7,383 nt of DNA, from NCBI GenBank assembly GCA_002498725.1, contig DAIJ01000012.1:27311-34693 (forward strand). Reading direction: 5' to 3'. The notes below the pieces were generated by a model that did no database searches, was not told the origin of the DNA, and worked only from the letters and a program-made list of their open reading frames with translations. Of this stretch, positions 1-5,963 are shown piece by piece. A program made the position numbers and the translations under genes. Positions within the stretch are counted from its first letter, which is position 1. Every line of letters starts with the position of its first letter. The DNA is from Euryarchaeota archaeon UBA23. Its GTDB lineage: Archaea > Thermoplasmatota > Poseidoniia > Poseidoniales > Thalassarchaeaceae.

Positions 1-306
1 GGAGATAATTCCGATGTGTTCCCCGACGATCTATTGGAATGGATAGATACTGATGCCGACGGGAGGGGGGACAATTCTGATGCATTCCCCAATGACCCAC
101 ATGAAACTACTGATACTGATGGAGATGGGGTGGGAGATAATTCCGATGTCTTTCCTACAGATGATGCGGAATGGTTAGATTCGGATGGTGATGGAGTAGG
201 AGATAACTCCGATATGTTTCCTAATAACGAATTTGAATGGTCAGATACTGATGGAGATGGTGTAGGAGACAACCTTGATTTTTACCCCTTTGATTCCGAG
301 AAATGG
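1..306 (+). repeat. Tandem 66-bp (22-residue) coding repeats, 4.6 units
   Basis: Units begin at 1, 67, 133, 199 and 265; the last is cut short after the Trp codon at 304-306. Each starts with GDN(S/L)D. The DNA copies have drifted: the GDN codons vary between ggagataat, ggggacaat, ggagataac and ggagacaac. They are therefore old repeats kept by protein function rather than a recent duplication. Unit 2 carries HETT in place of the xEWx found in the others. Confidence 0.85.
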
Positions 307-399
307 AAGGAAGACCCTCCCTATCTCGTAATTGGAATTGTTGTGGGGCTTTTGGTTGGTTTGTTTTTACCGCACAATAGACGGCCTGATTACGACTAG
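1..399 (+). CDS. Asp-rich (thrombospondin type 3-like) repeat surface protein, C-terminal part, 5' end outside the window
   Basis: The frame is open from base 1 to a TAG at 397-399, giving 132 residues with no start inside the window; the GTG at 16 lies inside a repeat and is not a real start. The visible part holds four full and one partial 22-residue repeats with the pattern GDNSDxFPxDxxEWxDxDGDGx. The DxDxDGxGDNxD core matches the calcium-binding loop of thrombospondin type 3 repeats. A short hydrophobic segment follows (residues about 108-123, YLVIGIVVGLLVGLFL), then a basic and polar tail (PHNRRPDYD). This suggests a C-terminally membrane-anchored, Ca-stiffened stalk exposed outside the cell. 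Long proteins with such repeats are common in marine Euryarchaeota. The functional head domain lies upstream and cannot be seen, so the role (adhesion, hydrolase, cell-surface structure) is open. It ends 6 bases before the stop of the convergent symporter gene. Confidence 0.85.
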   Translation, partial: GDNSDVFPDDLLEWIDTDADGRGDNSDAFPNDPHETTDTDGDGVGDNSDVFPTDDAEWLDSDGDGVGDNSDMFPNNEFEWSDTDGDGVGDNLDFYPFDSEKWKEDPPYLVIGIVVGLLVGLFLPHNRRPDYD

Positions 400-405
400 A
401 AATTA

Positions 406-1368
406 TCATGCTTTAGTCGAATTTATCCTCCAATATATGAATGGTGCGATTACTAAATACATGAGGACTCCATAAACTCCAGCCGGGAGGCTAAGTGTGG
501 ATAAGCCTCCATCCGGAGCTGCCAAAATAAGACCACCCACTGTGATTCCGACGGTAGCGTTTTGGATACCGCTCTCTATTGATACTGTAGTGGCTTGGAT
601 TTCTTCAAGAGAAAGTAATTTTGCGCTTTGATATCCGACTGTTAGCATGATTACATTTAACGCAACTACTGCTGGACCTAGGCTTCCTATATTGTCCATA
701 AGTGTGCCCCATTCACTCACTATTGCTGCAATTACTATGATGACAAAAAGGCCCGCTGCGACTCTGTTTACCGTGATTTCCATCGAATCTGCAGTCTCAG
801 GTTTGTATTTTCTAATAGCCATCCCAATCAACACAGGAATTGTTGTAAGAAGGAACATTACGATTCCTAGTTGAAGGATGTCGATATCTGGTGCTGCTTC
901 GCCCATGAAATGGTCCATAGAAAAACCCACGATTAATGGAAGTGTCACTACTGAAACTACAGAAACTACGGCTGTATATGAGATTGATAATGCTGTATCG
1001 CCACCGGCTAACTTCGTTAAAATATTTGATGTAACTCCTCCCGGGCAACAAGATAAGATCATCATACCAACTGCTAATTCTCCATCTAGATTTGCAATCG
1101 TCGCTATTGCAAATCCTATAATTGGCAATACTATCATTTGATTCGCTATACCTATCCCAAATGCCTTTGGTTCGCTAACTACCAATGAGAAATCTTCTGT
1201 TGTTAAACCCACTCCTAATGAGAACATTATGAAGGCGAGTGCGAGTGGGAGTACCACATCTATAATCACATTATTTTCTTCTTCGGTGTCTTCTTGTGCT
1301 TGAACTGGTGTTGCCAGTAATGCTATTGCAATCAACGTCGTGACTAGGGCCAATCCTATCCTATTCAT
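406..1368 (-). CDS. BASS-family (bile acid:sodium symporter-like) transporter
   Basis: This 320-residue protein has multiple hydrophobic segments and the two hallmark blocks of the bile acid:Na+ symporter (SBF/BASS) fold. The first is SCCPGGVTSNILTKLAGGD (about 106-124), followed by TALSIS. The second is SIESGIQNATVG (263-274), whose Glu265, Gln269 and Asn270 correspond to the Na+-site region of crystallised bacterial homologues. Family members move organic anions such as bile acids, pyruvate or pantothenate with Na+; the substrate here cannot be read from sequence. The N-terminus is unusual: a signal-peptide-like stretch (residues 1-24, ending PVQAQ), then an acidic linker (EDTEEENN), before the first core helix at about 34. 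The ATG start at 1366-1368 is supported by a TATA-like box about 27 nt upstream and the lack of a Shine-Dalgarno. The gene ends tail-to-tail with the repeat protein. Confidence 0.88.
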   Translation of the reverse strand: MNRIGLALVTTLIAIALLATPVQAQEDTEEENNVIIDVVLPLALAFIMFSLGVGLTTEDFSLVVSEPKAFGIGIANQMIVLPIIGFAIATIANLDGELAVGMMILSCCPGGVTSNILTKLAGGDTALSISYTAVVSVVSVVTLPLIVGFSMDHFMGEAAPDIDILQLGIVMFLLTTIPVLIGMAIRKYKPETADSMEITVNRVAAGLFVIIVIAAIVSEWGTLMDNIGSLGPAVVALNVIMLTVGYQSAKLLSLEEIQATTVSIESGIQNATVGITVGGLILAAPDGGLSTLSLPAGVYGVLMYLVIAPFIYWRINSTKA

Positions 1369-1391
1369 CGGGTTGTGAGAGGCGCTCTATC

Positions 1392-1399
1392 GTTTAACA
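1392..1399 (-). promoter_or_regulatory. Possible TATA box for the BASS transporter gene
   Basis: Read on the minus strand the sequence is tgttaaac, centred about 27 nt upstream of the ATG. That spacing would put the transcription start at or next to the start codon (leaderless mRNA). The box is a weak match to the archaeal TTTAWA consensus. Confidence 0.4.
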
Positions 1400-1409
1400 T
1401 AGACGTTGG

Positions 1410-1751
1410 TCATCGCTGGCGCCATAGTCTACTCAGGCCTCTGAGTTTTTCCCGTCTCCTGAGGATTGCTGGGGGGATCCTGTATGTGTAGTCCATATCT
1501 GGACCGATAAATCTGATTGATTCCTTCCTCTCGTCGATCCGAACTCTGTCGAATCTTGATTCGATACCATGAAGGGGCATGCTAGCCAGAATATTGCCCT
1601 CACTAGTGATAGACACCCCGGTCGCGACATCAGAGGAATAGGATGTGAACTCTAAGCTCGAGGTGTTCGCTTGGAAGTTACCAAGGTCTTCAAAAACGGC
1701 CCTTAAAGCACTACTGAGGTCGTTCCAATCCTCAATCGGATACTCGTCCAC
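1410..1751 (-). CDS. Conserved-looking hypothetical protein, 113 residues, Arg-rich C-terminus
   Basis: I do not recognise this family. The frame opens with GTG at 1749-1751; it stays open upstream to a stop at 1797-1799, but those codons contain no start and would add only a His/Pro/Asn-rich stretch. The product has no signal peptide or membrane segment, so it is probably cytoplasmic. Residues 5-25 look like an amphipathic helix (PIEDWNDLSSALRAVFEDLG). Residues 30-90 alternate in a beta-strand pattern (LEFTSY, GVSITS, ESIRFIG, DYTYRI). Residues 98-113 are strongly basic (RRREKLRG and LWRQR), which could bind nucleic acid, ribosome or membrane. It lies 41 bases upstream of the BASS gene on the same strand, so read-through is possible, though the BASS gene seems to have its own promoter. 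Absence of a Shine-Dalgarno leaves the start moderately uncertain. Confidence 0.65.
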   Translation of the reverse strand: MDEYPIEDWNDLSSALRAVFEDLGNFQANTSSLEFTSYSSDVATGVSITSEGNILASMPLHGIESRFDRVRIDERKESIRFIGPDMDYTYRIPPAILRRREKLRGLSRLWRQR

Positions 1752-1789
1752 GGGATTGGGAGGGTGTTGGTGGATTTGGTGGTTCCGGG

Positions 1790-1799
1790 TGTTTTTCTA
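1790..1799. promoter_or_regulatory. T/A-rich patch in the divergent intergenic region, possible promoter element
   Basis: The tgtttttcta stretch is the only TATA-like patch between the two divergent genes. On the minus strand it reads tagaaaaaca, about 44 nt upstream of the GTG of the 113-residue gene. On the plus strand it is about 44 nt upstream of the ATG at 1839, leaving room for a short leader with the Shine-Dalgarno. Which direction it serves is not decidable here. Confidence 0.25.
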
Positions 1800-1827
1800 G
1801 GTAACAATGATTTGTCGTTTTGTTTTA

Positions 1828-1835
1828 GAGGTGAT
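1828..1835 (+). promoter_or_regulatory. Strong Shine-Dalgarno site (gaggtgat) for the DUF3147-like gene
   Basis: The eight bases gaggtgat are complementary to the conserved 3' end of 16S rRNA and lie 3 nt before the ATG at 1839, with the GAGG core 7 nt away. This fixes the start. It also shows that the mRNA has a leader, unlike several neighbours. Confidence 0.75.
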
Positions 1836-1838
1836 TAG

Positions 1839-2198
1839 ATGGCGTGGATGTTTGATGTCGGAAAAATTTTGTTGACGGCATTGATAATATTCTCTGTTGC
1901 ACAGATTTCTGAAAAAAGTACTCTGATGGCTGCAGTTTTAGCATCAATTCCTATTGTTAGTGTATTAGCAATGATGATGATGTATCACGAAGGGCAGACT
2001 GCTCTAGAAATATCGGCTTTTGCGAAGGATATTGTTTGGCTTCTAATTCCATCTCTTCTAATCTTTTTAGTGATTCCCTGGCTTATAGAAAGCAGGGGTT
2101 GGGATTTCTATCCTGCCCTTGCTGCGGGGTTGTTTAGCACCATTACAGGTTATTTGTTAATGATACAAATTATGGAAAAAATAGGGCTTTCGGCCTGA
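1839..2198 (+). CDS. Small DUF3147-like integral membrane protein
   Basis: The product is 119 residues with about four hydrophobic segments (roughly 8-22, 29-49, 64-82 and 91-112). Its arrangement matches what I know of the DUF3147 family: an N-terminal K-L-TALIIF helix, an E-K-S loop, an AAVLASIPIVSVLAMMMMY helix, an acidic and Gln/Thr-rich loop, then a WLLIPSLLIFLVIP helix. That family also includes GlpM-like proteins of Pseudomonas. The biochemical role is unknown, and the family assignment rests on pattern memory. Four Met in a row (residues 45-48) come from four consecutive ATG codons at 1971-1982. The start is fixed by an excellent Shine-Dalgarno. The next gene follows after 76 bases on the same strand, so co-transcription is possible but not shown. 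Confidence 0.72.
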   Translation: MAWMFDVGKILLTALIIFSVAQISEKSTLMAAVLASIPIVSVLAMMMMYHEGQTALEISAFAKDIVWLLIPSLLIFLVIPWLIESRGWDFYPALAAGLFSTITGYLLMIQIMEKIGLSA

Positions 2199-2221
2199 AT
2201 AGCGATTTTGATGCATTGCGG

Positions 2222-2228
2222 AAATATT
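2222..2228 (+). promoter_or_regulatory. Possible TATA box for the DDAH-like gene
   Basis: The aaatatt sequence is centred 50 nt upstream of the ATG at 2275, which would give a leader of roughly 23 nt. There is no clear Shine-Dalgarno at normal spacing; a gaagggg lies 17 nt before the ATG, which is too far for typical use. This is a weak call. Confidence 0.3.
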
Positions 2229-2274
2229 CATCCGGTTTCCGAATGATTATGAAGGGGACGTATGACGGCCGAAC

Positions 2275-3072
2275 ATGCCTGGAGCATACGACAGGAGTCG
2301 CCGGGCGGCAATTGTACGGAATGTTTCTCCAAATTTTGAATCGGCTATCGCTAATTTCTTTGGGACCAAGACGCCCAATACTGTTGTTGCACAGGGCACA
2401 CACGATGCCTATGTTGCAGCATTAACAGCACATGGTACGGAAGTGTCTATCCTTCCTTCTCTTGAACAGCACCCTGACTGCTGTTTTGTAGAAGATACTG
2501 CCGTAATGATAGATGGTAAGGCAATCATTCCAAACATGGGTCATCCTTCGAGAGAGGGGGAGCAAACGGATGTTGCAAATTATCTTTCAGAAGATTTTGA
2601 AATTATCAATATGCCAAAAAGTGCAACTCTTGATGGTGGAGATGTTGTTTTCTTCGATGAAAAATTCATGATTGGAGTTTCCACTAGAACCAATAGGCTT
2701 GGTGCCGAGTTCCTTTCTGAACATGTAAGAGAGAGTGGTTTTGATGTTGAGTTAATTGATATTCCTTCTTCTTCCCTTCATCTAACAACCGTATGTTCAT
2801 CTCCTCGTCCCGGTATGCTCCTAGCAGCCGAAGGGCATCTTACTTCCGAGCAGCTTTCTCCCCTAGCAGAAGATATTGTTTGGGTTCCAAATGAAGAAAG
2901 TTATGCTGCCAACACAATTGGATATAGTAATGATCGGGTAATAATTGCGGAGGGTTTTCCTATCACAAGACGGGTTCTAATGGATGAAGGATTTCAAATA
3001 ACGAGTGTAGATATGGATGCGATAATGCAAGCAGATGGTTCTCTTACTTGTTTATCTTTATTCACTAAGTGA
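2275..3072 (+). CDS. DDAH-like guanidine hydrolase (N-dimethylarginine dimethylaminohydrolase family)
   Basis: The product is 265 residues and belongs to the guanidine-modifying (amidinotransferase/DDAH) superfamily, pentein fold, with no signal peptide. The expected blocks appear in order: AAIVRNVSPNF at 11-21; HPDCCFVEDTAV at 66-77, whose Asp68 and Asp74 match guanidino-binding positions; LDGGDV at 119-124 with acidic Asp120; STRTN at 136-140; HLTT at 169-172 with catalytic His169; and DGSLTCLSL at 254-262 with nucleophile Cys259. All catalytic residues are present. DDAHs hydrolyse N-methylated arginines to citrulline plus methylamines, while relatives act on arginine or other guanidines, so the exact substrate is uncertain. 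The start is the only ATG after an in-frame stop at 2263-2265, and it places the first conserved block at the usual distance from the N-terminus. The protein ends six residues after Cys259, as is normal for the family. Confidence 0.88.
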   Translation: MPGAYDRSRRAAIVRNVSPNFESAIANFFGTKTPNTVVAQGTHDAYVAALTAHGTEVSILPSLEQHPDCCFVEDTAVMIDGKAIIPNMGHPSREGEQTDVANYLSEDFEIINMPKSATLDGGDVVFFDEKFMIGVSTRTNRLGAEFLSEHVRESGFDVELIDIPSSSLHLTTVCSSPRPGMLLAAEGHLTSEQLSPLAEDIVWVPNEESYAANTIGYSNDRVIIAEGFPITRRVLMDEGFQITSVDMDAIMQADGSLTCLSLFTK

Positions 3073-3080
3073 TTAGTGGG

Positions 3081-3088
3081 TTTTATAC
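3081..3088 (+). promoter_or_regulatory. TATA box, leaderless promoter of the 212-residue membrane protein gene
   Basis: The ttttatac sequence is a close match to the archaeal TATA consensus. It is centred about 27 nt before the ATG at 3112, the canonical distance to the transcription start, so translation would begin at the 5' end of the mRNA. No Shine-Dalgarno is present. It lies just after the stop of the DDAH-like gene (3072), so the downstream gene is probably an independent unit. Confidence 0.6.
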
Positions 3089-3111
3089 GATAGTTATCAC
3101 TCGTTGAAAAC

Positions 3112-3750
3112 ATGAATACTGGAACTAAGGTTACCATTGGTGCTGGAACTATAATACTCATAATTGGTATTTTAGCCACAATTATGGGAGTTAGTGGATT
3201 TGCTGGAATGGATGATTGGGCGCCTACTGACGATATATATCTAGAGGCCTCGGGAGATGAGAGTGTCAGTTTTATCCATATCGAAAAAGGTAATGGAACT
3301 AAGGTTGCAGTATTCGTAACTTCTGATGTAAGATGTGACGAATTTACGCTTGAAATACAAAGAGTGGGGCCTTTAGGGGATGATGCGTATTGGATGGCAG
3401 ATGCCTGTGTCGATTTAGATGGTAGGTCCTTGCCTAGTGGGTATGCAGATGATCCCGAAGGGTGGTTGCATCTTGGTGACATTGTATTGCTTGAAGATGG
3501 CGTTGAGTATTCAATTACAACCAATCATGATGTTGTTTTGGTCGGATGGAATGTTATTGATGGCCTTATTGGGGGATTTTTAGGAGCACTTGCTGGAATA
3601 TGTGGAGGTCCTATATTCCTGTGTTGTGGGTTCTTTTTACTAATTCTTGGAGGGTTACTTGCTGTTACTTCATCGGGCCCTAAGAAAACTAAAGCGGTTA
3701 TAGAAATAGAAAATGTTGATGCTGGAGATGCGTCGACCTATCAAAAATAG
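3112..3750 (+). CDS. Hypothetical membrane protein with an external domain between hydrophobic ends
   Basis: I do not recognise this 212-residue protein. Visible features are a hydrophobic N-terminal helix (residues about 8-30), an acidic soluble domain (about 33-145) predicted to be mostly beta, and a long hydrophobic region (about 147-186). That last region contains GGFLGALAGICGG and FLCCGFFLLILGGLL and could be a helical hairpin. A charged tail follows (PKKTKAVIEIENVDAGD). The soluble domain has two Cys (75 and 99) that could form a disulfide if it faces outside. The Gly- and Cys-rich second hydrophobic block is its most distinctive part. The start is supported by a leaderless promoter. 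The lipoprotein gene follows after 62 bases; both products face the envelope, but a functional link is only a guess. Confidence 0.8.
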   Translation: MNTGTKVTIGAGTIILIIGILATIMGVSGFAGMDDWAPTDDIYLEASGDESVSFIHIEKGNGTKVAVFVTSDVRCDEFTLEIQRVGPLGDDAYWMADACVDLDGRSLPSGYADDPEGWLHLGDIVLLEDGVEYSITTNHDVVLVGWNVIDGLIGGFLGALAGICGGPIFLCCGFFLLILGGLLAVTSSGPKKTKAVIEIENVDAGDASTYQK

Positions 3751-3766
3751 ATTGATTGGAGTATAG

Positions 3767-3774
3767 TTCTATAT
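3767..3774 (+). promoter_or_regulatory. Possible TATA box for the Asp-box lipoprotein gene
   Basis: The ttctatat sequence lies about 42 nt upstream of the GTG at 3813, which would place transcription start near 3798 and give a leader of about 15 nt. A second TATA-like gtatag lies at 3761-3766. No strong Shine-Dalgarno precedes the GTG. Confidence 0.35.
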
Positions 3775-3812
3775 CCGTTTAGTTCAACACTAAGGTCGGG
3801 GTCGCGATAGTT

Positions 3813-5312
3813 GTGCAGCCGCGAAGGATGATTGGAACTTTTCTCATTGGGTTAATGCTGTCCGCATCACTAAGCGGCTGTTTCGGTGAAAAAGATAGTT
3901 CTGAGGAAGAGATATTTAGCATCTTCAATGACTTGTGCCCAGATGGAATTGCAAATAATGTATGGTACCATTATGCAAACTCTACTGATGCTGTAAACAC
4001 ATCTAGCACATTCAATGGAACTGATGTTTTAATGGGCGATAATGTTCCAATTTGTACTCAGGGGACTTACTATGGTATAGGTATGTCTACATTTGAGCCC
4101 ACTATTGGAATTACTTCTGCTGATAATCTATATGTCACCAGTTGGGGGAATGGAGAAAGTGGCTCTACTGCAATTGTAAGATGTTCAGGGATGATTGGAA
4201 TGTCGGAAATGATGGGTTATGAATGTGTAGATGTCTATGACCCTCCTACCGTTCCAGTAGCTAATTCTAATGATCCTTATGTCTATGTAGATCCTTGGAC
4301 GGATCGTATAATGAAATTCGATATGCATGCTCTATTGGGAATGACTGTCGAATGGTCTGACAATGAAGGCGATTCTTGGAGTCCACCTACTGTTGCCACT
4401 GGTACTTCTATTCAAGATCATCAGACTATTGCTTCTTCTCCATATCCTGCCCCATTACATCCTACAACATGGGTATTTTGTATTAATGGCAATTGGCAAT
4501 CGCCGCTTTGCTCTTCGAGTTTTGATGGTGGTTTGACTTGGACGCAGCAGGTGCCGGGTACTCCTCTGAATTGCAATAGTGGTGGGTTGACTGGACATAT
4601 GATAGGAGCTAATGATGGAAATCTGTATAGAGGAAATCCTGGTTGTGATGGAGATGGATATTCGATATACCGTACTCAAGATGGTGGCCTTACTTGGACT
4701 GAACATCCTCTACCTACAGAAACAACAGGCACCGCAGATACTTGGAATTTTGAAGAGGCCCAAGTTCATCCTGATGAGGAGAATAATTTGCATGCAATGT
4801 GGATGGGACTCGATAACATGCCTTACTACTCATACTCAAGAGACGAGGGGGGTACGTGGTCTTCTCCGTTGATGGTTGCACCTCCTACTAATCTAGAGGG
4901 AACTGGTTTTCCTGCTATATCTGCCGGAGGAGAAGGCAGAGTAGCTCTGGCTTACTTAGGCGATACTGGTAACAATACTTGGAATGGCTATATCTCAATT
5001 ATTACTGACGCATTTGCAGATAATCCTTTGATTACCACTGTTCAAGTGAACGAATTTGGAGATCCTTTGGATACGACTGCAGACTGTGGATACAATAGAT
5101 GCGGGGGTTTTGGAGACTTTATCGATATTTTAGTCGACCAACACGGAAGGCCGTGGTTTGGACTTTCTCACAACCTTGTTGATGAGGGAATTTTCGGTAC
5201 AATTGCAGTAGGACCTTCTCTCCGTGGGCCAATGGTAGCACTACCAGAAATGCCAATGGGGGGGCCTTCTACGTTAGTGACAAATCCCACGGGTGGTAAC
5301 TCAACAATTTAG
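3813..5312 (+). CDS. Asp-box (BNR repeat) sialidase-fold beta-propeller lipoprotein
   Basis: This 499-residue protein starts with a lipoprotein signal peptide: basic n-region (QPRR), hydrophobic core (MIGTFLIGLMLSASLS) and lipobox LSGC with Cys23 as the lipidated residue. Mature protein would be anchored outside the cell. Four Asp-box motifs (SxDxGxxW type) occur: SDNEGDSW (182-189), SFDGGLTW (236-243), TQDGGLTW (288-295) and SRDEGGTW (342-349). These mark a sialidase-like beta-propeller. I see no FRIP motif or clear arginine triad, so calling it a sialidase is not justified; it could be a glycan-binding or other propeller. There are ten further Cys (42, 81, 124, 138, 223, 233, 254, 278, 425, 430), an even number that fits disulfides. 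GTG at 3813 is chosen over ATG at 3828 because only the longer form supplies the basic n-region. The RR pair hints weakly at Tat export. Confidence 0.85.
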   Translation: MQPRRMIGTFLIGLMLSASLSGCFGEKDSSEEEIFSIFNDLCPDGIANNVWYHYANSTDAVNTSSTFNGTDVLMGDNVPICTQGTYYGIGMSTFEPTIGITSADNLYVTSWGNGESGSTAIVRCSGMIGMSEMMGYECVDVYDPPTVPVANSNDPYVYVDPWTDRIMKFDMHALLGMTVEWSDNEGDSWSPPTVATGTSIQDHQTIASSPYPAPLHPTTWVFCINGNWQSPLCSSSFDGGLTWTQQVPGTPLNCNSGGLTGHMIGANDGNLYRGNPGCDGDGYSIYRTQDGGLTWTEHPLPTETTGTADTWNFEEAQVHPDEENNLHAMWMGLDNMPYYSYSRDEGGTWSSPLMVAPPTNLEGTGFPAISAGGEGRVALAYLGDTGNNTWNGYISIITDAFADNPLITTVQVNEFGDPLDTTADCGYNRCGGFGDFIDILVDQHGRPWFGLSHNLVDEGIFGTIAVGPSLRGPMVALPEMPMGGPSTLVTNPTGGNSTI

Positions 5313-5325
5313 CTTCATGGATGCA

Positions 5326-5961
5326 TCAGATTTCTTGGAGTAGGATGTAGGCTTCAGTGACGTAATAAAGCGAAAAGCCAATCATTACTACACCACAAAT
5401 TGCTAGTAATCTTCGGTAAACAATAGAGGAAAACTGTCCACTAGCACGATGAATGGCATAGGCTATTGTTGCTTTTGTGAGGGTTATTGTTACAAGAAAT
5501 GTAACGGCGTAGGCTATTGGGGCGAGTATTTCCTTATCTGCTGCCGAGGCCATCAAAGGGCCACCAATTAAGAACCAAAAAACATAGACATTGGGGTTCA
5601 ATAAATTAGTGATTATTCCGCGAAAGAAGGATGTGGTTGGAAGATCGTTGTCGGCGTCCAAATCTGGTGGTTCCAATCCGAAACATTCGTATCCCATTTG
5701 AGCAAGAAATATTGCTCCGGCAATAGTGATTAGTAGTAATATTGAGGGGTTCGTTGCTATCCAAGCAGCAGCAAAGAGGCTGAAGATTACTAGGGGGCCA
5801 TCTGTGAAAATTGGAGCCGCGGCGGTCCATATCCCTGCTCGGAGTCCTCCTGAAAGAGTCTCTCTAATCACCATCGTCAGCAGGGGTCCTGGCTTGATAC
5901 CCTCCGCTACCCCCAATGCAAGACCTGCCGCCGCGAGCGAGAGGACTAGAGTGAGGTCCAT
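5326..5961 (-). CDS. LysE/RhtB-family amino-acid exporter-like membrane protein
   Basis: From the ATG at 5959-5961 this is a 211-residue protein with about six hydrophobic segments. It has the LysE-family signature near the N-terminus (GIKPGPLLTMVI, residues 21-32; the family usually shows N/T-PGP) and the second conserved block NLLNPNVYVFWF (119-130). Family members export lysine, arginine, threonine, homoserine and similar compounds; the substrate here is unknown. The frame is open a further 33 codons upstream, but that extension is hydrophilic, overlaps the upstream gene and destroys the family N-terminus. The shorter start has a perfect Shine-Dalgarno 4 nt away. The gene begins 2 nt after the stop of the Bax-inhibitor-like gene, so the two form an operon and are probably translationally coupled. 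It converges on the lipoprotein gene with a 13-base gap. Confidence 0.88.
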   Translation of the reverse strand: MDLTLVLSLAAAGLALGVAEGIKPGPLLTMVIRETLSGGLRAGIWTAAAPIFTDGPLVIFSLFAAAWIATNPSILLLITIAGAIFLAQMGYECFGLEPPDLDADNDLPTTSFFRGIITNLLNPNVYVFWFLIGGPLMASAADKEILAPIAYAVTFLVTITLTKATIAYAIHRASGQFSSIVYRRLLAICGVVMIGFSLYYVTEAYILLQEI

Positions 5962-5963
5962 GC

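Noticed and set aside
1..306. CRISPR-like or recent satellite array
   Set aside because: The 66-bp period is contiguous with no spacers, the copies have diverged at the DNA level, and it encodes conserved calcium-binding repeats.
1432..1450. Hairpin-like ctcaggcctctgag followed by a short T-run, resembling an intrinsic terminator on the plus strand
   Set aside because: It lies inside the minus-strand 113-residue gene, the palindrome is imperfect, and no plus-strand gene ends there.
2216..2425. Plus-strand 69-codon ORF overlapping the DDAH-like start
   Set aside because: It is out of frame with the DDAH motifs that begin at about 2305 and has no recognisable content.
3828..3830. ATG as the start of the lipoprotein gene instead of GTG at 3813
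   Set aside because: It would remove the only basic residues of the signal-peptide n-region; kept as a less likely alternative.
3813..5312. Annotation of the propeller lipoprotein as a sialidase
   Set aside because: Asp-boxes occur in many non-sialidase propellers, and no FRIP motif or Arg triad is visible.
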